Assembly (NCBI GenBank): GCA_002946415.1
Contig: NJPS01000057.1
Span: 186,001-250,000 of the forward strand
DNA length: 64,000 bases
DNA from: Rutstroemia sp. NJR-2017a BVV2
Lineage: Eukaryota > Ascomycota > Leotiomycetes > Helotiales > Rutstroemiaceae
Direction of reading: 5' to 3'
A program made the translations under genes and the position numbers. Positions 1 through 12,485 of this stretch are shown here, piece by piece (positions within the stretch are counted from its first letter, which is position 1; every line of letters starts with the position of its first letter). Under the pieces are notes generated by a model. That model was not told the DNA's origin. It saw nothing but the letters and a program-made list of their open reading frames with translations, and made no database searches.

Positions 1-231
1 GGAAAAATAACTATCAAAAAGGTATCGTACCACCAAAAAGTCCAGCCTAACTCCAATCCCCAAATCTTCAAACAAATGATATGATATACTTCGTAGTAAT
101 GGGCATAATCATAGCTCTTGATACCGAACGCCCGAAATCACATTCCCTGCAGTGGTATCAAGAATCTTTTTTATCTTTTTATTCGTCGTCGTCATCATCA
201 TCCGCGCCCCAGCAAACACGTAATTCTATCC

Positions 232-2189
232 TCACCTCCCGTAGTTAGGTTTCCTAGCCATGTTCACCACCGGCGGTGGTCCATCTTCTAATGGATATGG
301 AGCTAATGGTCGTCTGGCCATGCTTCCCGGATCGTTGATCGGGGTTTTTGGAGGTAGTGGTGGTGGTTCAACTCTTCTCATTGGGTTTCTCGCCGGAGTT
401 TCTTGATATTGAGGACGAGGGAACTCGTCTAGACTCATGATTGCGATCTTGTCCGCACCAGATGCGTTTCTGTATTGCGATGGTGTTGGACTGTTCACTG
501 TCAACCTGTCGTCGGCTGGTCGACTCAAAGGCGAGGAATGAGGGGATACGGTCTGATAATCTCCGGAAGAGCGGGGTGAGAGCGGTCGAGCGGGATCAAG
601 AACCTCGAGTGTATCGTGATGTCCTGATTCGTACGAGGCCCGGGGTGGAGGACTATATTTGTTGGAGTTTGGAGTCAATGGAACAACTTCAGCAGGAAGT
701 TCCACAGCTAGAGGATTGGCTTCCGGAACATCGGGAAGAGCTTTGTTGGAACCGGAGCTTGCTCTATGTGTCTTTCCATCCCACCTTAGCTTTGCTCGAT
801 GGATTTTCGCCAGTTTCGCTGCTGCTTCGAGGTTCATGCGTTGGATGTCGCTCTTCCCAAGATATCTTCTCGTGCCAGTGCTAATATCTGCCAGACGATG
901 CCACTCGTTCATACCGAATTCTCCAACACCAATTTCCACATTCAGTCGATAATAATTCTCGATGTTGACCCCGCGTTTGCTCAGATGTTCCTTCATCATA
1001 TATTGATGGGTGGCTTCGCATCCTTCAATTTTCGATATCAACTTCCTTCGCGCTTCCGCGAACTCGCCCATAAACCCTTCATACCAGATGTGTGAGTTCT
1101 GATCGCTTCCTGGTGGTCTTTTTCCTGTTCCTATGCTTACGAAAACTCCCACTTCTCGTCCAGGCCATTCGTTAACCGTAGCTTCATCAAGGACATATGG
1201 CGCTGGATTGTATTGACCGGCACCCTCGTCAAGAAATACTGATTGTCCGATTTGAATTGGTTTGAATGCAAGAGCTGTGGCCGAAGTCGCTCGTCCTGCT
1301 TCCCATATCTTACAATCATATTCTGGTGATGGTTCCTTTCGAGAATCGTAGGATCGGAGGAGAGCTGGCGCACCACCTTTTGGTGTGCCTTTGTAAGTCG
1401 CAGTAACGGCGCTATGACTTTTAGCTAAATATGGCAAATTTGTTTTAGGAACACTCACGTCTTAGTTCTGTTATCACGATTGTCGTATAACCTAGCATTG
1501 GGGTTACCCCACCTCGACATCATATAGGGTCTGCTCTGATATGTGGCCGGATTTCTGTTGCTGAAACTTGCAACACTGGCATTGCTTGTATGCCGCTGTG
1601 GAGTTCTGGTGCTGCTGCTCACTGGGCTGAACGGACTGACCGGGCTTCCCGGATATGCGCTGAGAGCTGGCTCCTCTTCTCCGTCGTTGCCCTCTTTCTC
1701 AAATAGTGTATGTTCTCTTACACACTCCTTGATGGCTTCCTCTAACTTCGAAGCTTTGAATAGAGTCGACCTGTATGGTATACCAGCAATCGTTTTATCC
1801 GTTTCGAAGACTTTCCTGGTCATCCGTACGTAGACTTCTTTGCATGTCTCCAGGTCCAGACGTAATCTGCCAAGCATGATCGCGATCAAACCACCTGTGC
1901 CCGTACCGCATATTAAATCGAAATGGTCGGCGGGTTTTGGAATCTGATCTCGTCGAGGCGCCTTTCCTTCGATCTCGACATATGTTCGGTGCATAAGCTC
2001 TTGTATTATGATAAGCATCGAATATCCTCGCACGCCTCCTCCATCTGTGATGTGGTGTGTTAGTAAATAGTAAAGTGCGCGCGAAGCTTGGAGGGGCTGT
2101 TCGGTCAAGACTACCTACCTAAAGACAATATACGTAGAGGAGGACCTTTCGTAGTGTCCTTCCTCCTAACCATACCATTTCCATCCATC
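232..2189 (-). CDS. Patatin-like phospholipase-fold protein lacking the catalytic serine
   Basis: Three exons read on the minus strand: 2189-2120, 2044-1459 and 1411-232, giving 611 residues. The introns are 75 and 47 bp, and both junctions keep the frame. The glycine-rich oxyanion motif DGGGVRG lies at residues 24-30. The usual nucleophile elbow GxSxG reads G-T-G-T-G at residues 70-74, so the serine position (residue 72, codon GGC at 1901-1899) is glycine. Further on come fold-typical stretches such as VFVSIGTGKRP and an Asp-containing DEGAGQYNP segment where the catalytic Asp region is expected. The last 200 residues are Pro/Ser-rich and probably disordered. Patatins are Ser-Asp acyl hydrolases. 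Without the serine this copy is predicted to be a pseudoenzyme or lipid-binding or scaffold protein (inference). There is no signal peptide, so it is probably cytosolic. Fold assignment is confident; function is unknown. Confidence 0.85.
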
Positions 2190-4757
2190 GTTGAATGAAA
2201 GCCTTGCTCAGCGCGAATAGTTTTGGTCGGTCGAACTTTAGAAGTTGTAAGTGGTAGGGAAAGCTGCAGCGAAGAGACGAAGAAGTCAGAAGTCCAGCTG
2301 CGCCACTATTTCTAAAGTATAGTATCGGGAACACAAGCTTTTTGCGCTGCCTTCTTATTGATTGAGAGGATAAGACGGCAAGGGCCCAAGAGTATTTGAC
2401 CGCAGAGTTGAAAAATACGATGTTTGTTTTTTTGTTTGTATTATGTAAATCAAATGTGGGACGAGAGTGTTTATAATGGGAAAGATTCTTGTGCGAACTG
2501 CGACGGGTTCCTGGTTTCTATGTGCGCTGGAGACAGGTACCACTTAGGAGTGGGAAGAATGGAAATTAATCACCACGGCTATGACGCAAAGTACCCGAGC
2601 TTCCACCACGGCGCACCATTAACCATTTCTGGCGAATGATGAGAGAAGACTGGATAGAGGAGGGATAGAAGAGGAATAGAAGAGGGAGAGAAGAGGGGCA
2701 GTTTAAGGCTATGAATCCATGAGAATCCTATGGATCCTAGAAAGGCACACAACTCCGAGCCGCCTGTAACCTTACTACGACAGTTTTCAGAATACTACTT
2801 TCTCCACTGTGTCGGTGACAACCAGCTACTTCGAGTAGCTCCAGGTGTCAGATCTGCAGTTGCATCCATTATCTACCGGCGCAGCACTCACGGCAATACA
2901 GTACCGGCTGTCTCTCAATGTGAGGCTATGCTAAGCAAGCCCACCATCCATCCATCCATGGCGATATCTTTGTGCGACTCGGATTCACAGCTGGAATGGC
3001 GGGCTTTCATGGCGATCTTTCATGGCTTCTGTTCTCTCCGCTACCTACTGCAAATAACAACCCTTTCTTCCTCGCATCAACTTCTGTTTGCCATGTCTAT
3101 TCTTGGCAAATGGCAATGGATAACCAAGAACATGCACGAAAGCTCGGGTCCGCCGAGGCAAATGTTGATCATTTGTGCGTCTCCCCTGTTGGGATGACGC
3201 TCGAAGCTTTCTTTGGCTGGGTTCTTCAGCTTGATTCCATTTGCGCACCGATATGGATCGCGAAGTATGGCTAAACAAGCATGCATGCATGCGCGATGGA
3301 GATGGTTTCAGGAGAATCTGTGGCGGTGCATATACTGTACTCGGTGCTTCGGCGGCTCAGGCATTTCCTTATACGGTACTTTGATGAACAATCCGCCTCG
3401 AGGAAAGTAAGTAGATTCCTTCGCGATACTCACATGCTCAATACTGGCCTTGTCCGAGGAGTACGAGATATAAGAGTATTGGCAATAGTATGAATTATCG
3501 AAGAAACTTCGCAGGTGGACATGACAAACTTTCTCAGGTTCTACAACAGCATTATCACACTACCAATCCGGATGTCATCCGCGATAAGCTTAAGTTCTCT
3601 CCCATTTTCATCAATATCGAACAGACTGCTTCGCATATCATTCGCATCGAAACAAACTTTTGCACAAACCATAGTTATCCGGTACGACGACCTCAATTAT
3701 GATCACGTCAGGACTTTCACCGCTCTCGCAAGGAATTTCCCTCTCTTTGACTCGAAATACGCTCTACTGAGTAGCACAACCTCATGTTGTGCTGCCTTCG
3801 GTTCTATGATGTGAAAGCGAACTGTTGTCCGCTCCAAATCATCATGTCATTGTATCAAGTGATATGAAAGCAATACGAATTCGAGCAAGAAGACCACAGA
3901 CTGTTCGGACGTACTCTTTTTACATCTCGATCTGAATTATACCATCCGAACCTCCTGCTTCGATGTGTCTGCCTTCCAAGTCTCAAACACGAAACCGTCC
4001 TGAAGCGCACTCTCCGCGTTTCTTCCTGCATCCTGGCACGGTCTATATGAGACACAAATAACATCATTGGCACCAAAGCTCTATATTGTTAAAATACTGT
4101 TCTTTATTATTTATAAGTCTGTTCGCCGTCATGGTTACGTGAGGTATTCTACGAAGTCATCGCTCCGTACGAAGGGCCGAATGCCACCACCCACGCAAGC
4201 CTCATTATGATGACGGCAGGTTCAAATATGTGAGGGAAGCTTACTGCGCAAGCTGCGTACTCAGCTGAGTGCGCGTTGCTTACAACACATCGGATATCTG
4301 CCTCTGCTCTACGATGCATATGATCGGTTTTTGCGGTATCACGTGGTGTATATTGTTTCTGATCCCTCATTCAATTCTCTTCTGAGCTCAATCATGTGCA
4401 GTACTTTGAACAACGATTTCCAAACCATGAGATTTATCTGTGATCTACAGTTGGCGAATCATTTCGCCCTGCCAAGAAGTTTCGGTCCAAAGTCACACTT
4501 TCGACCCCAACCGGGCCGCCAAGTCAAACCCCAATGTGCTTCACCATCCAAGTTCAGGAGGAAAATTCCTAGGGAGAATTTGCTTGGTCGTTTGACGTCC
4601 AAAAAAGATCATAACTGATTCCTGGGCATTGCAACCGATTTGCACCTTTAAAGATGATCGCAGCATTCATCTCATCGTTTGCAATCATTCTCCACACTCG
4701 GAAATTTGTATTCAATCGCTTTCTTTTCAAGCGCTGGGCGTTTGGTTTAACTTCATC
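2190..4757. other. Intergenic stretch, no supported gene
   Basis: About 2.6 kb between the divergent patatin-like gene and the hydrolase gene at 4758. Several open frames of 60-155 codons exist on both strands, but none resembles a known protein or forms a spliced series. A purine-rich run of GAGGGATAGAAGAGG-type units lies at 2640-2700. I see no transposon ends, RNA gene or CRISPR-like array. Confidence 0.5.
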
Positions 4758-5925
4758 ATGATTTCTATTCGATCTTTGCTATTGTTGCTGTTACTCAATC
4801 TTTTCGCACTTACCCATGCGCTGCCTAAGAAAGGTGCATCTTCCTCTACTTCCTCAACAGCCACCTCAGCAAAGGCTCCAGCAGCGGGCAAAGTATCCAA
4901 AGCAACCGATGGGTCAACGATTTTAGACAAGACTGTCCAAATCAAGTAAATCGATCTCTATGTCCATTTCGTACAACATGCTAATCCATCAGTGGCCTCT
5001 CGATTCGCTACAAGATTAGTGCTCCAGCAAATATGTTCACAGCAGCCTCTGGCGTCACAGGTGCTACAGCGTCTGCCAACACAACGGGCACAGCTGGCCT
5101 CAACGTCCTCTTGCATGGCGACGGCGGCCAATCGTTCTTTGATTTCCCAAACCAAGCAGTACAGAATAACCTTATGGGCGTGGTTGTCCTTGCTCCAAAT
5201 AAGAACCTGTTCTGGGGCGGTGGATCTGGACTCCAAAGAACCGACGGCGTTGCACACGCAGCAGCAGTAAATACGCTCATTCAAACTCAATTACCCAAGG
5301 ACGTGGCATTCGATAATGGAAACGTCTTCTTCACGGGCGTCTCTGGGGGGTCTTTATTGATGTCTGGCTTTTTCATGCCTGCATTCGGAGCGCAGTATAA
5401 GACAGGCGTCGTTCTTAATTGCGGTGCCCTGACACCACAAGTTGATGTCGTGGATGCGGCAACACTGATGCAGAATACAAAAATACATTTCCAGAGCACG
5501 AAAGACGAGCTTGCCTTATTGCAGCCTGCTATTCCAAATGCGATTACAGCTTGGGAAAAATTGGCTACTGATGCCGGATTATCAGCTGATCAAATTGGAC
5601 AATCGTTGACAGTAGACAACACACCAAATGGCGGTGGACATTGGTATGTTTGATTGACCTGTGTCCGCGCTATTTGAAAATGCTGACCTGCAGTAGTGGT
5701 TTCGATGGCCAGGGATTCGTGTCGGGGGTTCAATTAATGTCCACGAACTATGCAAATATTCTAGGGCAAAATGCGTCGGGAGAAGTTACAGGAATAGGGA
5801 ATGTCTTGAAGGTACGAACTATTCCGCCCTGTTCTGCCATGATCCCCGGAAATGATAAGGCTAACGAAAAAACAAATCAGACTGTGGTGGGGAATGAGAA
5901 ATTGGTCTTTACGAGCGCTACCTAA
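4758..5925 (+). CDS. Secreted alpha/beta-hydrolase-like protein
   Basis: Four exons: 4758-4945, 4993-5643, 5694-5811 and 5881-5925, giving 333 residues with 47-69 bp introns that all preserve frame. The N-terminus is a strong signal peptide with a run of leucines, ending near the THALP stretch, followed by a Ser/Thr/Ala-rich linker. The core has an HGDGG segment, a plausible oxyanion loop, and a serine-hydrolase elbow GVSGG with Ser180. It ends with GNEKLVFTSAT and has no GPI-type tail, so it should be fully secreted. Relatives in filamentous fungi are often annotated, misleadingly, as cyclin-like F-box proteins. The real activity is probably an esterase or related hydrolase, substrate unknown (inference). 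The upstream ATG at 4629 belongs to an extended frame without a better context; the signal peptide fixes the start at 4758. Confidence 0.8.
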
Positions 5926-6458
5926 TCAATCAATTTATTTCTATTTTTTCGTCCATTTTCCGTCCAAACTCATGCTGTCTGTTCCCAATGTTTCGTTGAG
6001 TGTTGAACATTTTTCTGGTCAATGTTCATTCTATTATCGTCCCCTCCTTACTCGCAAACAGTGGGATCGTGAGCTCTTGGCGACTCTCCCTGACATTCTG
6101 ACTCGTGCAAAAATAGTTTTCGATGCATCGTTGGGCGGATCCCCCCTGAACACAATCTCCAGCTTTTTATTGATTCGAGTGATAAGGGACCCCAAAACGT
6201 TCATTTTACCTTCCCGTGTATACCGGCACTTGTACAGTAGTCCCCCTTACCCTGACACCTCACTAGACTATATTAGCTTGCAGGACCCTTCTTTTTTTCT
6301 TCGGATCGAAGGCACAGCACAAGTACGGTAGCACGCAAGATAAATATATCGTACGGTACGGTACTGTACTGTTCTGTACACAAAGACACGCCAGAAAAAA
6401 ATATCATACGGTACACAAGAGCAACAACATAGAACCATAGACCTCTCAAAAAATCACA
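5926..6458. other. Intergenic region rich in GTAC tetranucleotides
   Basis: Spacer of 533 bp between the secreted hydrolase and the 2EXR-type gene. Between 6231 and 6417 the self-complementary word GTAC occurs about eight times, five of them within 6350-6381. No coding evidence. It contains the promoter and 5' leader of the downstream gene. Confidence 0.55.
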
Positions 6459-7355
6459 ATGTCAAACAGCCACCTCGACTCCAAATACTGGCCCACCCTA
6501 GCTGTCCGCCTCGCACCCCTAGACCCCTGGCCAACCACCAACCCTCACGCCTCCTTCCACCGCTTCAGCTCCCTCCCCATCGAGCTGCGGCTCAAGATCT
6601 GGCAACACACATTCCGCGGACGCATTGTCGCCCTGAACCTCGATTTCGGCTCTCTCACGCCCGGCGCATCCCCCGAAACATTGCGCGCGGCACCTGTGAA
6701 CTATTTCGATAACCTCAGTTCGCATTTCCCCGTCACGCTGTGGGTGAATCGAGAAGCGCGCGCGGAGACGCTCAGATGGTATAAGGATTTATTCCCGGGG
6801 GGAGAGTTAAGCAGCAAGCCGGTGTATTTTTGCGCGGAGAGGGATACGCTCGCGGTGTATTTTTGTAATAAGGAGAGGAATATCCAAGGAGGAGGGATGC
6901 TCAATTCGTATGCGCAGCGGATGGAGGTGCTAGCGGAGTATGCGCCGGGGTGGACGGGGATGGTGAGGAGTGTGGTGTTGCCGCGGGTGGTGCTGGAGAG
7001 TGCGGGGGAGTGGGAGGAGGGGGAGGAGAGTGTGAGGGAGAGGTTGAGGGGGCTGTTGGGGTTGGAGAGGTTGGAGGAGGTGCTGCTTGTGGGGCAGAGG
7101 TGGAAGAAGGGGTGGAATAATGGGATGGATGTTGTGGGGAATAGGAGAGAGGCGGAGAGGAGGTTGAGGGGGTTGTTTGCGGAGAGGGAGGAGGGGAAGC
7201 AAAGGAGGGTGCCGAGGGTGGAGTTCTTTGAGGAGAATTTTAGGTTGCCGTTGTTTAGGGATGAGTTGGAGATGGCGTATAAATTGCGAGATCATGAATG
7301 TTGGGATCTGATGGAGGCGGCGGCTTGTAGGAAGTGGTTTGAGTCGGACTTTTGA
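6459..7355 (+). CDS. 2EXR / F-box-like domain protein
   Basis: Single exon, 298 residues. The N-terminal FHRFSSLPIELRLKIWQHTF segment (about residues 28-48) is the signature of the fungal 2EXR family, an F-box-like motif with two conserved aromatic/ExR blocks. It is followed by a conserved VNREARAETLRWY block near residue 100. The C-terminal half is charged, rich in Glu, Arg and Leu, and lacks a recognisable enzymatic motif. The function of the family is not established; a protein-interaction role is inferred from the F-box-like motif. Composition is odd: the coding strand is C-rich up to about 6700 and strongly G-rich from about 6930 to 7220, so strand skew reverses inside one gene. No signal peptide or membrane segment is evident. 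Confidence 0.8.
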   Translation: MSNSHLDSKYWPTLAVRLAPLDPWPTTNPHASFHRFSSLPIELRLKIWQHTFRGRIVALNLDFGSLTPGASPETLRAAPVNYFDNLSSHFPVTLWVNREARAETLRWYKDLFPGGELSSKPVYFCAERDTLAVYFCNKERNIQGGGMLNSYAQRMEVLAEYAPGWTGMVRSVVLPRVVLESAGEWEEGEESVRERLRGLLGLERLEEVLLVGQRWKKGWNNGMDVVGNRREAERRLRGLFAEREEGKQRRVPRVEFFEENFRLPLFRDELEMAYKLRDHECWDLMEAAACRKWFESDF

Positions 7356-8409
7356 AATTTTGGAAAGTCGAACACGATGCGGGAGTTTCGGGGATATACC
7401 TTTTGATTGATTGATTTATTTGCAAGAAAGAAAACGTTTTCGATTATACCATGCTTAAGAAATAATTGTTGGGGAATTCGAAGTTCGTTTTTGCAGATTT
7501 GGAGGGATTAAGATGCTTGGATTTTCGTGCAACAATTATTGTGGAGCTATGTTTGAGATACCTGGGTATGAGAGTGGGAGAGGAAAGCGTGGAGGGCGAG
7601 CGGAAGGGAGGAAAGAGGTAGAGGGCAAGAGGGGGCGGGGAAGGGAAATCGAAGGGGTGGAATCCAAGTGCACAGGTTCTCTGAATTCAGTGAACTGGGT
7701 CCAGCGGACTTTCTTGGTCGTCGCTCAGAGTAACCTGCATATGCGCCTGGAGCTCTACAAATCCCTATTCATTGGGAACGAATTTGTCGACGGGGCCGTG
7801 TTGAGAGACACGGTGCGGTCTCAGAGTGAAGCCTGCAAGGTCATCGACCGGATTTCTTCAGGCTACTTGGTGAAATCTCGGAATCGACAAGGTCGAACAT
7901 TCTCGATTGGGTCTCTCTATCTTGCTTGCTTCTTAGGAAAGAACATAGCAACGGGATTTGACCATTGGGGCTCAGATGCTGTGCGAGCGGCGAGGAATAG
8001 GCTGTGACGTGCTGATGTTGTGAAAAGAAAGCTTTTGGTTGATTGGTCTTTTTGAGGCATTTCTCTGTGCTTGTTCTGGCGCTTCTAAATCTATTGTTCA
8101 TCCATCTCCTCGATTTCCATACTTGCATGATTGACTTTTCGTTAGACGGAGACTATATTATTCACAAGTGACAACATTTACTCTTGCTATCTTTTCTGGA
8201 AACTTATGCGCCTAAAATCTATTGCGTCAAGCTGGGCAGTCGGCATCGCAAAGGGTGGATTCGAAGCAGGGAGAAATGTTGAATTGGGATGGAGCTCCAC
8301 CAAGTTCGAATTCTGAAATTAGAAATATAATCAAGTTTTTAATATCTCCACTTTCGAAGCATATACTCGGATAAAAATTTACAATTAGTATGCATGTCCT
8401 CCGGCGTAA
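7356..8409. other. Intergenic stretch, no supported gene
   Basis: About 1.05 kb between the 2EXR-type gene and the convergent carboxylesterase. A 164-codon open frame at 7513-8007 has a low-complexity Arg/Gly/Glu-rich start and no recognisable domain, so I do not call it. AT-rich sequence near 8320-8400 is likely the 3' region of the esterase. Confidence 0.45.
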
Positions 8410-10313
<1,904 letters not shown>

Positions 10314-11338
10314 GTTGCGTGTCGTATTAGGCGAGAAGAATGAAGGTTGAAGTCTTCACAGGAAGGTCCAGTAAAGAATCCATCGCTTATATATGGTAGA
10401 GGCATGCCGACGTAATCTGCGTATCCCACTTTGCTAGGCTAGATAGTAGTGAGTTCCCGCGGGAACTTCCCCGCTTGTCCCTGCCACCAGTCTGACCTGC
10501 AATATCTCAAGGTTTGTATGTTATTTTAACAAACCTATGCTAATGCCAAGACCCATAAATGATAAGTTGAACGTGTATTGGCTCCCGAAGTTCAGCCCTT
10601 GGCGGTGCTTTGGTGCGAAATGTAGATTCCTCCCCATATGAAGGCCGTCTCCACACGTGAGATCTGAAAGGCTACCGAGTACAATATGTCAGAATGAAGG
10701 ATATCCGGGATAGTGCTGGAGGATTGATGCCCCGAATTCAGCCCTGAATAAAAGATGACCTTCGTTATGGTGTTCGTTGCGGTTGAGCGAAGAAACGGGC
10801 TAATCAAAGCACCGACCTCCCGTGTTCTCATTTTAGCGAAAGATTTTCAAGATCCTTCTACTCAAAGCACCTCAGACCCCAAACGAAGCAACTAAAGATT
10901 AACATCATCAGGATATCATACCTTGTAGTTGATACCCTTTCTCAAGCCCATGAGAATAGCACAAATGCAGCTTAGTAGCTAGCGGGCAGTATACGGCGAG
11001 ATAGTCATACGAATCTGAGCAACTGTTTCTCCGCACGTAAGCAAGCCACTCTCGTCGGAGTTCCACTCCCCGGTAGTGTCGCGACCGTCCACCAAAGCAA
11101 TTCTCGCAGATGTATTAGTCAAAACTCCAGTTATATCCTCATTGATTGATCATGCATTGGCAATTCCGCAAGTTTCAATACCTTTTTGATTTTGGTAGAA
11201 TGTGTTTTCTGAGGTTGCCAATGCAGCTTCAGTCAATATAAATATGACCCAAAGGTAATGTATTTTCCATTTCCTCTGCACTTCCATTAATTTGTTCTTC
11301 TCTTCTACCTTTGACTCAATTCCTATATTCCAACAACC
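10314..11338. other. Divergent intergenic promoter region
   Basis: About 1 kb between the minus-strand esterase and the plus-strand NmrA-like gene, so it should hold both promoters. Sequence near 10385-10400 contains TATATATGG-like AT-rich DNA about 75 bp upstream of the esterase start. A pyrimidine-rich leader precedes the NmrA-like ATG. No gene seen. Confidence 0.45.
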
Positions 11339-12485
11339 ATGACGAAAACAATTGCAGTGTTGGGTGCTACCGGAGCTCAGGTATCTTCGAATCTTTCCCA
11401 ACAAGGGTCAAGCAGACTGACTGTCTCCCCAGGGAGGATCCGTAGCAGAGAAATTTCTTTCGCTTGGATGGCATGTCCGTGGGATAACTCGCAACAAAAC
11501 CTCCGAGCCAGCCCGCACACTCGCTGCCAGGGGCATTGAGGTTGTTTCGGCAGACATTGACGATCCAGCCACTCTGATTCCGGCCTTCTCTGGTGCGGAG
11601 GTGATCTTCGCTGTTACAGACTTCTGGGCTCCTTTCTTCGCATCATTCGGGGAACTTTCCCAAATCAGCGACCGTGCAACAGGGAAACATGCCCTAAGCA
11701 TTGAGCTGAAGCGTGGAAAGGCCATCGTTGATGCCGCAACCGAAGTTCTAGCCAAAGAGGGGAAGTTGAAGAGGTTCATTTGGAGTACTCTGCCATCTGT
11801 CAAGGAATTGAGCAAGGGAAAATATACTTACACCTACCACTACGAAAGTAAGGCTCAAGTATCGAAGTATTTGCAAGAGAGAAAGGACTTGTGGGAGCGG
11901 AGCAGTCTCTTGTATATGGGTTTCTATACAACGAATATCAAAATCTATAAAGATATTCTGGGCTTCGTCAAGCAGGTTCGTCTTTGCCGACCATTGCAGG
12001 TTCTAATATACTGACCATCAAAGAAAAATGAACCAAAGAAATACGTTTACCGCAATATTGGATCCAAATCAGTCTTGCACCCATTCGTAGTTCCAACCGA
12101 TACTGGAAGTTTCGTCGACTTGCTCGTTCGGGCTTCACCGAAGAAAATTTTAATGGGCGCTAGTGAAATGACGAGTGTAGAGACCCTAAGCAACACCTGG
12201 AGCGAAGTCACAGGCAGACAAAGCGAGGTGAAAGAATTGGCAGTGGGAGAATTGACGATGGAATGGCCAGATAAAACTGTTTCAGGAAGCCTCGTAAGAG
12301 AAGTTGCCGAAGGTGTTGCTGCGAGCGCAGAATTTGGCTGGGGAGATGTCGTTCTACCAAGTGAAGTAAGTCTTTCTGGAAGCAGTCATGATTTTAAGCA
12401 GGACTAACGAGTTCAGCTCGATCCCGAGGTCAAGACCACTTCACTGAAAGAATACTTTCAGGGTGAAGACTGGACGGAGTACTAG
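11339..12485 (+). CDS. NmrA-like NAD(P)-binding protein
   Basis: Four exons: 11339-11380, 11433-11975, 12024-12365 and 12417-12485, giving 331 residues. The first exon encodes only 14 residues and the glycine loop GATGAQGGS (residues 9-17) is completed across the first intron, which confirms that splice. A Rossmann fold follows (VVSADIDD, VIFAVTDFW, FIWSTLPS), typical of NmrA/HSCARG relatives of short-chain dehydrogenases that usually lack the catalytic Tyr-x-x-x-Lys. Family members sense NAD(P) or regulate transcription factors, as Aspergillus NmrA does with AreA; others are reductases. A specific role cannot be assigned. No signal peptide, so probably cytosolic or nuclear. Confidence 0.88.

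Noticed and set aside
2730..3197. 155-codon open frame in the first long gap
   Set aside because: Overlaps other open frames on both strands, composition unlike the real genes here, and nothing recognisable.
6930..7295. Pro/Leu/Arg/His-rich open frame on the minus strand
   Set aside because: Antisense shadow of the G-rich half of the 2EXR-type gene.
7513..8007. 164-codon open frame on the plus strand
   Set aside because: Low-complexity Arg/Gly/Glu start, no domain, no splice partners, and located between convergent genes. Most likely chance.
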